Assembly (NCBI GenBank): GCA_964613745.1
Contig: CAZTJA010000082.1
Coordinates: 1-14,308 of the forward strand
DNA length: 14,308 nt
Source: CAZTJA01 sp964613745
Lineage (GTDB): Bacteria; Desulfobacterota; Desulfomonilia; Desulfomonilales; Desulfomonilaceae
Direction of reading: 5' to 3'
The translations under genes were made by a program, and so were the position numbers. Shown here piece after piece: positions 7,596 to 12,670 of the stretch (positions are counted from its first letter, which is position 1; each line of letters opens with the position of its first letter). The notes beneath the pieces are model-generated. The model saw only the letters and a program-made list of their open reading frames with translations, had not been told where the DNA came from and made no database searches.

Positions 7596-8101
7596 TCCTT
7601 TTGGTCACCTTGTATTTTTTCAATTGCATGAGGCAGAGCAGGGAGGATGGTTTGAAGGTTCTCTATAGCGCCTCTGGGACTGCCCGGCAAATTTACTATT
7701 AAGGTATTCCCCCGGATACCTACAACGGCACGAGAAATCATTGCATGAGGTGTCTTGCTCATGCCGGCTGCTCTCATGGCCTCGGCCATGCCGGGAATAG
7801 ATCGTTCAATCACATCGAGTGTTGCTTCCGGGGTAACATCTCTGGGGGATACTCCGGTTCCACCGGTGGTGACGATCAAGTCGATGCAGTCATCGTCACA
7901 CCAACATTTCAGTATTGCACCGATTTCCGATCTTTCATCCGGAACCACCGCCCTAAGTTTTATTTCCAGACCTTGGGACCTGAGCAACTGTTCCAGCTCA
8001 GGTCCCGACGCATCTGTTCTTTCGCCCTTCGAAGTTCTATCACTAACAGTGAGAACTCCCACAAGCAACATTCTTGTACTCATATTCTTTACTCGGTTCA
8101 T
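7580..8101 (-). CDS. moaB: Molybdenum cofactor protein, MogA/MoaB family
   Basis: This family adenylylates molybdopterin ahead of molybdenum or tungsten insertion. With 173 residues it is a stand-alone MogA/MoaB protein. Visible motifs are VGVLTVSDRTSKGERTDASGP near the N-terminus, the nucleotide and pterin loop IDLIVTTGGTGVSPRDVTPEAT, the PGMAEAMR helix, ISRAVVGIRGNTLIVNLPGSPRGA, and a C-terminal helix with LPHAIEKIQGD. The start is uncertain: ATG 8101 lies inside speD with GAGG directly against it. ATG 8083 (MSTRMLLVG) or 8071 would suit the family length as well. All overlap the speD end by 29-59 bases. MogA versus MoaB cannot be settled by eye. Confidence 0.9.
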   Translation of the reverse strand: MNRVKNMSTRMLLVGVLTVSDRTSKGERTDASGPELEQLLRSQGLEIKLRAVVPDERSEIGAILKCWCDDDCIDLIVTTGGTGVSPRDVTPEATLDVIERSIPGMAEAMRAAGMSKTPHAMISRAVVGIRGNTLIVNLPGSPRGAIENLQTILPALPHAIEKIQGDQKDCARK

Positions 8102-8456
8102 CCTCAGAAGCCGGGATTCCCCGTAAGAAATCGCGAACCGAAACCTTTTCAGCTTCGAGTTCCTGTTTCAGGAAGCCTGCGGCCTTCCAAGGATCTACTT
8201 TATCGCCGCATGTGAAAATGTCTATTGCACAATAACCATATTCCGGCCAGGTGTGGATTGTGAGGTGGGACTCAGCGATTACCACAACTCCCGAAACGCC
8301 TTGAGGGCTGAAATCCTGAAAAGCCGTTTTCAGAACCGTTGCGCCGGCAACCTCAGCCGCCTGTGACATAATTTTTTCCAAATAATCGAGATTGTCTATT
8401 TTTTGCGTATTGCAGGACCAGAGCTCGATCAGAAGATGAATACCTAAAGCTTTCAT
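8043..8456 (-). CDS. speD: S-adenosylmethionine decarboxylase proenzyme
   Basis: Decarboxylates AdoMet (EC 4.1.1.50) to the aminopropyl donor used by spermidine synthase. It is a 137-residue proenzyme of the short prokaryotic class (SpeH type) found in Thermotoga and Bacillus. Self-cleavage occurs in IAESHLTIHTWPEYGY between Glu62 and Ser63, making Ser63 the pyruvoyl group. His68 and Cys83 (DIFTCG) are the other catalytic residues and fall at the same numbers as in the Thermotoga enzyme. The C-terminal tail (NVACGSSHC) carries two extra Cys. ATG 8456 has a strong GGGGGA ribosome site. It leads the speD-moaB-DUF721 run. No speE or speA is in this window. Its by-product route, MTA to adenine, is supplied by mtnP and ade nearby. 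Confidence 0.96.
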   Translation of the reverse strand: MKALGIHLLIELWSCNTQKIDNLDYLEKIMSQAAEVAGATVLKTAFQDFSPQGVSGVVVIAESHLTIHTWPEYGYCAIDIFTCGDKVDPWKAAGFLKQELEAEKVSVRDFLRGIPASEDEPSKEYEYKNVACGSSHC

Positions 8457-8594
8457 CAGTCATCCCCCGTACCGAGTGGACTATTGCCTCTCGAGAATGA
8501 ATTACTAGTGATATGTACCGCCAGTAACCAGTCTCAGGGAAGTGGACTAGGACTTGGCAGGCCTCCTTTTCAGCAACTCGGCTTATAAACGATC

Positions 8595-8627
8595 ACCTGT
8601 AGTAATCTTCCCATACACTATACAGGT
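8595..8627. promoter_or_regulatory. Inverted repeat over the speD promoter
   Basis: ACCTGTA (8595-8601) and TACAGGT (8621-8627) are perfect 7-bp inverted arms separated by 19 bases. The right arm overlaps the candidate speD -10 (8617-8622). The arrangement would suit a dimeric repressor site, or a hairpin at the 5' end of the speD transcript. Confidence 0.35.
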
Positions 8628-8645
8628 CAGCCGATTTGTTTGAAA
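8617..8645 (-). promoter_or_regulatory. speD: Candidate speD promoter
   Basis: On the minus strand TTTCAA (complement of 8640-8645) and TATAGT (complement of 8617-8622) are spaced by 17 bases. The -10 is good (5 of 6) and the -35 weak (3 of 6). It would give a speD leader of roughly 150 bases. Confidence 0.33.
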
Positions 8646-8703
8646 AAGCCGAAGCTTTCTCGCGGAGGAGCTTAGGGTCTCAATCTTACGAGGAGGAAAC
8701 GAT

Positions 8704-8760
8704 ATGTCTCCCCACTCAGGTGGACCCCTCCGTATTCATAGGATTTTTGCGAAGAAATAA
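8704..8760 (+). CDS. Possible 18-residue micro-ORF with strong ribosome site
   Basis: ATG 8704 follows a consensus AGGAGG (8691-8696) by seven bases and opens a frame of 18 codons ending in TAA at 8758-8760 (MSPHSGGPLRIHRIFAKK). The peptide is basic, with no hydrophobic core and no run of one amino acid that would mark an attenuator. The ribosome site can pair with CCTCC at 8727-8731, inside the ORF itself, so its translation could be structure-controlled. Nothing on the plus strand follows for more than 1.4 kb, so it does not look like a leader peptide for a downstream gene. Coding status is unproven. Confidence 0.25.
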   Translation: MSPHSGGPLRIHRIFAKK

Positions 8761-8890
8761 AGCTGGGGAAGGTACAGGACACGCACGCGTGAGTCACGTT
8801 TCCCGTACAGAGAATGCGACTATGTTGCGTTCGGTTGTTGCGATTCATCCTGACCTCTGGGCGTAGCCCTCTGGAATGTACTAAGCGTCC

Positions 8891-8905
8891 TTTTTGCCTT
8901 TTTTT
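8891..8905 (+). terminator. T-rich tract, possible end of a plus-strand transcript
   Basis: T5 (8891-8895) and T7 (8899-8905) follow the last stem of the candidate RNA (8859-8869), but a gap of about 20 bases separates them from it. An ordinary intrinsic terminator has no such gap, so this is weak. Confidence 0.25.
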
Positions 8906-9178
8906 ATTGAGTCCTGTCAAGCAAAAAAGTTCGATTTTGTATCCTGATATTATAAAAAAACTAATAACAATTACAGCGTCATACAATAGCGATTCTAAAA
9001 TATTCGGACAAAAAAATTCGAAAAAAATCTACCAATAGGACCGCGTAGGGCAATTCACATAAGGCGGCACGCGTCAGCCGAAGTGTCATCTCATATATGG
9101 GTGATTTTGTAATAAAACACACCGTTCATAGAAATGAAGTGAGCTCCGTCGTAAGCAAGACTCTAGACTTATGTCAAG

Positions 9179-10081
9179 CTATACTGATTGTGATTCTTGA
9201 ATCGAAGATTCCACTGCCGGAGATTCTCCACAATAGCGACATACCATCGAAAAGGGTTCCAGTCGAGAACGACACTTTCCGCAAAAATGTGCAGCATCCT
9301 CTTCTAGAGGATGAAGCAAATAATTACACCTGGAGCAACTCTCATAATCTATGGGCATGTAAGCCCCGCAATCGGGACAAGAGACTACGGGACCGGAACT
9401 GATAGTCGTATAGGGCAAATCCGTTCTTGCTTTCTTCATTCTGCCGTAAAACAAAATACACATCAGCGCCATTAAGGGCAGCAGTGAAATCATTGCACCT
9501 GAAGGATAAAAAGCGACTAAGAAGTTATAAAACCCATGCAATAAGGATGCGGCCAAAAAACCGGCGAGAATTGTCGTGAACTCGCTCCCCCTCTTGAATC
9601 TTGCGGCTCCAAGAGAATATCCCCACATAGACGAGAAGAGCACGTGTGCCGGAGTGGCATAAACCAGTCTCGAAAACAAGCCGGATGGGCTGAGCTGAAA
9701 AAGATAGACCACATTTTCTACGGTTGCAAAACCAAGTGCTGCAGTCACGGCATACGTGATTCCGTGTACGGGCCGTCGAAAATCTTCTCTGCGGTAAATT
9801 CCGAACCACACAGCGGATAGCTTTGCCGCTTCCTCAATTGGGCTAATAAGGAAAAAACTGACCAGAGCGGCGCGGAAAAGTGTTTCCTGTTGGAGAACGG
9901 CTCCGGTCGAATATTCGATCATCCAAGTGGGGATTGTGCTGAGGCAACCTAGAACAAAAACTCTGAATATATTTTGGAACTCATTGGGTTTGAATCGAGC
10001 ACGATAACGACAGGTCACAAGCCACGCAATTCCGGGTAAGGAGCCTAAAAAAGGGTATAGGTTTTCCAGTGCGCACCTCAT
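9179..10081 (-). CDS. PrsW-family intramembrane protease with C-terminal double zinc ribbon
   Basis: The protein has 300 residues. Residues 1-215 form a polytopic membrane domain with the PrsW pattern: PGIAWL (16-21), PIEEAAK (Glu83, Glu84, Lys87), GFATVEN (Glu122), TPAHVLFSSMWGY (His146) and LLHGFYN (His182). Glu and His residues in these membrane helices are the expected metal ligands for site-1-type cleavage in this family. Basic FYGRMKKAR then ends the last helix on the cytoplasmic side. Residues 235-284 hold two zinc ribbons, each CX2CX10CX2C (Cys235, 238, 249, 252 and Cys267, 270, 281, 284), and a Ser/Glu-rich tail follows. The ribbons are not part of classic PrsW. ATG 10081 lacks a clear ribosome site. 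The gene is divergent from the ABC ATPase. Substrate is unknown; anti-sigma cleavage is known only for other members. Confidence 0.85.
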   Translation of the reverse strand: MRCALENLYPFLGSLPGIAWLVTCRYRARFKPNEFQNIFRVFVLGCLSTIPTWMIEYSTGAVLQQETLFRAALVSFFLISPIEEAAKLSAVWFGIYRREDFRRPVHGITYAVTAALGFATVENVVYLFQLSPSGLFSRLVYATPAHVLFSSMWGYSLGAARFKRGSEFTTILAGFLAASLLHGFYNFLVAFYPSGAMISLLPLMALMCILFYGRMKKARTDLPYTTISSGPVVSCPDCGAYMPIDYESCSRCNYLLHPLEEDAAHFCGKCRSRLEPFSMVCRYCGESPAVESSIQESQSV

Positions 10082-10101
10082 TGACTTTGTGAGATGCGGA
10101 C

Positions 10102-10131
10102 CCTATAACACACTTCTGAGTCTTACAACAA
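10102..10131 (-). promoter_or_regulatory. Weak candidate promoter for the prsW-like gene
   Basis: On the minus strand TTGTTG (complement of 10126-10131) and TATAGG (complement of 10102-10107) lie 18 bases apart, about 20 bases before the ATG. That gives a very short leader, which would fit the missing ribosome site. The match is modest. Confidence 0.22.
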
Positions 10132-10138
10132 CATAGCG

Positions 10139-10163
10139 GAATCGACAATCGAAGCCGCGATTC
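10139..10163 (+). repeat. Hairpin in the leader of the ABC ATPase gene
   Basis: GAATCG (10139-10144) and CGATTC (10158-10163) are inverted 6-bp arms with a 13-base loop in the 112-base divergent gap, 30 bases before the ATPase start. It could be an operator for either gene. It is short enough to be chance. Confidence 0.25.
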
Positions 10164-10193
10164 TCTGGAATCAACCGAACCCTAGGAGAATCA

Positions 10194-11255
10194 ATGGGAT
10201 CTAGTCTCGAGTCATCTTGCCCACCTGAAGACCTGGTGCGTCTCAAAGAAATTAAGAAATACTTCAGTGTGAAAAAAGGCTTCTTCTCCCGCGAGGTATC
10301 ACTGGTTCATGCCGTCGACGGTGTGAGTTTCGATATTATGCACGGTGAGACTCTTGGTTTGGTCGGCGAATCGGGATGCGGTAAGAGCACGTTGGGAAAA
10401 ATCGTTATAGGACTCGAACAACCTACTGCCGGAAAGATCTACTTTGAAGGAATTGAAATCAATTCACTGAAAAGTGATGAACGAAAAGCTCTAAAGAAGA
10501 GAATGCAGATTATTTTTCAAGATCCGTATTCATCTCTCAACCCTCGGAAAAATATCAGAAGCATACTTACCGAACCGCTGGACATACATAAAATCGGAAC
10601 TCGGGCGCAACGAACTGAAAAAGTGCTTCAGTTGCTCGATGACGTGGGATTGCGAAAGGATTATCTGGATAGATACCCTCATGAATTCTCTGGTGGTCAA
10701 AGGCAAAGGATTGGAATCGCCCGAGCTTTAGCCTTGAACCCAAGCTTGATTGTGGCGGATGAGCCTGTTTCAGCTCTTGATGTCTCGATCCGCTCACAGG
10801 TACTCAATCTTCTGGAGGATTTACAAGGCAAATACGGATTAACCTACCTGTTCATTTCTCACGATCTTTCCGTGGTCGAGCACATATGCGACCGAGTTGC
10901 AGTGATGTACTTGGGTCAAGTCGTAGAGATAGGACCGAAAACCGCTATTTATGGGAGTACGCTGCATCCGTACACTGAAGCCTTACTTAGTGCGGTGCCG
11001 GTGCCTGATCCGAAAACTCACAAGAAAAGAATAATTCTGGAAGGGGACGTGCCAAGTCCCATAGATCCTCCTTCAGGATGCAGATTCCATCCAAGGTGTC
11101 GTCTCAGAATCGATATTTGTTCGGAAATAATTCCACCTTTGCATGAAATGGACCCAGGACACAGTGCAGCGTGTCACGTCCGGGCTCCTGATCCGGCTTT
11201 ATTACCTTCGAATGAGATCCGTCAAACCATGGCTGAAGATCCGCGATTTGCATAA
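10194..11255 (+). CDS. Oligopeptide/dipeptide ABC transporter ATPase, OppF/DppF type
   Basis: ATP-binding subunit that would power a peptide (or nickel) importer from the cytoplasmic face. It has 353 residues, slightly longer than usual. Motifs in order are Walker A GESGCGKST (58-66), Q-loop IIFQDPYSSLNP (Gln109), signature FSGGQRQR (165-172), Walker B LIVADEP with Glu190, the D-loop SALD, and H-loop His223 (ISHDLSVV). The C-terminal oligopeptide-transporter domain has HPYTEALLSAVPVPDP and the Cys-rich GCRFHPRCRLRIDIC. ATG 10194 has TAGGAG six bases upstream. The 25-residue N-terminal stretch before the core is ordinary for OppF. No oppA, B, C or D lies in the window, so it is an orphan here. 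Its partners must be encoded elsewhere, or it has taken another role. Substrate cannot be read from the ATPase. Confidence 0.9.
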   Translation: MGSSLESSCPPEDLVRLKEIKKYFSVKKGFFSREVSLVHAVDGVSFDIMHGETLGLVGESGCGKSTLGKIVIGLEQPTAGKIYFEGIEINSLKSDERKALKKRMQIIFQDPYSSLNPRKNIRSILTEPLDIHKIGTRAQRTEKVLQLLDDVGLRKDYLDRYPHEFSGGQRQRIGIARALALNPSLIVADEPVSALDVSIRSQVLNLLEDLQGKYGLTYLFISHDLSVVEHICDRVAVMYLGQVVEIGPKTAIYGSTLHPYTEALLSAVPVPDPKTHKKRIILEGDVPSPIDPPSGCRFHPRCRLRIDICSEIIPPLHEMDPGHSAACHVRAPDPALLPSNEIRQTMAEDPRFA

Positions 11256-11274
11256 CGTTCCATTGCGGTATATA
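11247..11274 (+). promoter_or_regulatory. Candidate promoter for the ThiC-type gene
   Basis: TTTGCA (11247-11252) and TATATA (11269-11274) are 16 bases apart, overlapping the end of the ATPase gene. Each hexamer matches 4 of 6 of the sigma-70 consensus. If used, transcription would start near 11281 and give a leader of about 110 bases. Confidence 0.25.
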
Positions 11275-11368
11275 CAAATTGTTTGTGAAAAGTGGGAGCC
11301 GTGCGGACGTTTGTAATGACACCGGTGGTGTGCTTTTCGCCTGTGGCGGATTGGCTCAGATTACCGCA
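11264..11368 (+). promoter_or_regulatory. Possible structured leader of the ThiC-type gene
   Basis: Nested inverted repeats lie in the gap before the gene: TGCGGTA 11264-11270 with TACCGCA 11362-11368, and inside it GAGCC 11296-11300 with GGCTC 11353-11357. The inner stem encloses two triloop hairpins (ACACC-GGT-GGTGT at 11319-11331 and CGCC-TGT-GGCG at 11338-11348). The outer arm ends about 10 bases before the ribosome site GGAG. The TPP-riboswitch hallmarks (CTGAGA and the CCAGCG-GGGA region) are absent; only a similar GGCTCAGATTACC string is seen. If the promoter at 11247-11274 is the real one, the left outer arm would not be transcribed. Confidence 0.3.
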
Positions 11369-11389
11369 GCGAAATAATGGAGCAATATA

Positions 11390-12619
11390 GTGCACAATTT
11401 GCTTAAGCAGATAGCTCAAACTGAATCAGTAAATGTTGATCTCGTCCGTGCTTCTTTTGAAAAGGGCACCATTGCCGTATTTAAACCTTCGCCTCATGGC
11501 AGGCCGGTGGGAGTCGGAGAAAATCTTTCCGTAAAGGTCAATGCAAATATCGGCACATCGGGAGATCTTACCGATGAAGATTTTGAACTGAGAAAACTAC
11601 ACGCTGCAGTGAATGCCGGAGCGGACGCCGTCATGGATCTTTCGACTGGTGGCGATTTGAGATCCGTCAGAAAGAAGATCATCGGCGAATCTGCAGTCCC
11701 GATAGGCTCGGTCCCGATATATGAAGCAATAGTTTCCTCATACCGTAAACGGGGCGGTAGCGAAAAGATGGATCCTGACGAAATGCTTGATGCTATCCGA
11801 CTTCATGGCGAAGATGGTATTAGTTTTGTCACGGTTCATTGCGGGGTTACTTTACGCGTGCTTTCTTTACTGGAAAGAAAGCCCAGAGTCTGTGGAATAG
11901 TGAGTAGAGGCGGGAGCTTTCTTGCGCGATGGATGAGACATAATAGTAAAGAAAATCCGTTGTTCGAGCGTTATGATGAAGTCCTTGATATTTGCAAGAA
12001 GTATAATATGGTCCTTAGCCTTGGAGATGGATTGAGGCCGGGAGCAATTGCCGATTCAATGGATCTAGCCCAGGTTGAAGAACTTGTTACGCTTGGGGAC
12101 CTGTGCAGGCGAGCTAGGGAAAAAGGCGTTCAGGCGATTATCGAAGGTCCCGGACATGTTCCACTCAATGAGATACCTTCGCAAATGCTCATGCAGAAAA
12201 AACTCTGTGATAATGCTCCGTTTTACGTGCTGGGACCATTGGTGACTGACATTGCACCGGGCATGGACCACCTCACATCCGCCATAGGTGGAGCTGTTGC
12301 TGCAATGAACGGGGCCGATTTCCTTTGTTATGTCACTCCCACTGAGCATTTGGGCCTTCCGGGGGTGGAGGACGTTCGAATGGGAGTCCTTACTGCTAGA
12401 ATAGCCGCACACGCTGCGGAATTAGCACGAGGAAATGCAAAGGCACTGGATTGGGACCGCTCCATGAGCAAAGCGCGGAAGGAACGAGATTGGGAACGAC
12501 AGATCCAATTAGCAATCGATCCGGAACTTGCTCGGAGTATTCGGGCGAGAACATGTCGTGAAGATCATGAGACCTGCACCATGTGTGGGGAATTATGTGC
12601 TTATAAAGCGGATGATTAG
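11390..12619 (+). CDS. ThiC-family radical-SAM protein (HMP-P synthase or a paralogue)
   Basis: ThiC rearranges aminoimidazole ribotide to the thiamin pyrimidine HMP-P; its paralogues BzaA/B/F make hydroxybenzimidazole for B12 from the same substrate. It has 409 residues, shorter than the roughly 430 of anaerobic ThiC and far shorter than the E. coli form. Core motifs are intact: KVNANIGTS (49-57), MDLSTGGDL (82-90), VHCGVT, SRGGSFLARWM (172-182), LSLGDGLRPG (209-218), IEGPGHVPLNEI (251-262), VTDIAPGMDH and TPTEHLGLP (316-324). The [4Fe-4S]-binding tail is CTMCGELC (Cys396, 399, 403; CX2CX3C). Unusually, residues 30-41 read VFKPSPHGRPVG where ThiC normally has IPANxNH, and the N-terminal ARxGxxTxEM segment is missing. 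GTG 11390 has TGGAG about seven bases upstream. Family certain, exact reaction open. Confidence 0.85.
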   Translation: MHNLLKQIAQTESVNVDLVRASFEKGTIAVFKPSPHGRPVGVGENLSVKVNANIGTSGDLTDEDFELRKLHAAVNAGADAVMDLSTGGDLRSVRKKIIGESAVPIGSVPIYEAIVSSYRKRGGSEKMDPDEMLDAIRLHGEDGISFVTVHCGVTLRVLSLLERKPRVCGIVSRGGSFLARWMRHNSKENPLFERYDEVLDICKKYNMVLSLGDGLRPGAIADSMDLAQVEELVTLGDLCRRAREKGVQAIIEGPGHVPLNEIPSQMLMQKKLCDNAPFYVLGPLVTDIAPGMDHLTSAIGGAVAAMNGADFLCYVTPTEHLGLPGVEDVRMGVLTARIAAHAAELARGNAKALDWDRSMSKARKERDWERQIQLAIDPELARSIRARTCREDHETCTMCGELCAYKADD

Positions 12620-12670
12620 CAAATCTTTATTCGTTTTCGCTCAAGCAAGCAGCAGTTGCTACGAAAAATC

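Larger units (their letters stand above)
8649..8905 (+). ncRNA. Candidate structured RNA, unknown family
   Basis: Successive stems are visible on the plus strand. Stem 1 (8652-8673) pairs AAGCT(T)TCTC with GAGGAGCTT around a GCG loop. Stem 2 pairs 8688-8696 with 8727-8733 (GGAGG with CCTCC), enclosing a CCAC/GTGG hairpin at 8712-8723. An alternative pairing joins TCCCCA 8709-8714 to TGGGGA 8764-8769. Stem 3 pairs GGGAA 8766-8770 with TTCCC 8800-8804, around a CACG/CGTG hairpin. Stem 4 (8812-8832) pairs GAATGCGAC with GTTGCGTTC (9 bp, two G-U). Stem 5 (8859-8869) pairs GGGC with GCCC. Two T-runs follow. No -35/-10 pair was found for it, and some of these stems could be chance. Confidence 0.3.
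8457..9178. other. Long gap with promoter, hairpins and T/A-rich tracts
   Basis: This 722-bp stretch between the start of speD and the end of the prsW-like gene has no convincing protein gene. From left to right it holds the speD leader (8457-8610), the inverted repeat and candidate speD promoter (8595-8645), a cluster of stems on the plus strand (8649-8869) including a small ORF with a consensus ribosome site, T-runs at 8891-8895 and 8899-8905, and an AT-rich segment (about 8905-9030) with A-runs. It ends with about 140 bases without a clear signal. I recognised no known RNA family (RNase P, tmRNA, 6S, SRP or riboswitch). Confidence 0.6.

Noticed and set aside
8475..8549. Direct repeat AGTGGACTA (8475-8483 and 8541-8549) in the speD leader
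   Set aside because: A 9-base repeat in about 250 bases has roughly a one in ten chance of arising randomly, and there are only two copies.
8457..8700. SAM riboswitch in the speD leader
   Set aside because: I looked for the SAM-I core on the minus strand and found no matching GAGGGA/GCAACC arrangement.
8636..8866. 76-codon plus-strand frame as a protein gene
   Set aside because: TTG start without a ribosome site, composition unlike the neighbours, and it runs through the stem cluster in a different frame from the better-initiated 18-codon ORF.
5638..8875. Shared CCCTCTGGAA at about 5639 and 8867
   Set aside because: Many 10-base matches are expected by chance in 14 kb.
8672..8986. 104-codon minus-strand frame in the same gap
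   Set aside because: No ribosome site, starts in the AT-rich tract, low-complexity Arg/Asn/Ser composition and no family resemblance.
9097..9402. 101-codon plus-strand frame
   Set aside because: Most of it is antisense to the zinc-ribbon end of the prsW-like gene, so it is a shadow frame.
11350..11389. TPP riboswitch before the ThiC-type gene
   Set aside because: GGCTCAGATTACC resembles the THI-element core, but CTGAGA is broken and the CCTGAT / CCAGCG-GGGA half is absent. Kept only as a note in the leader finding.
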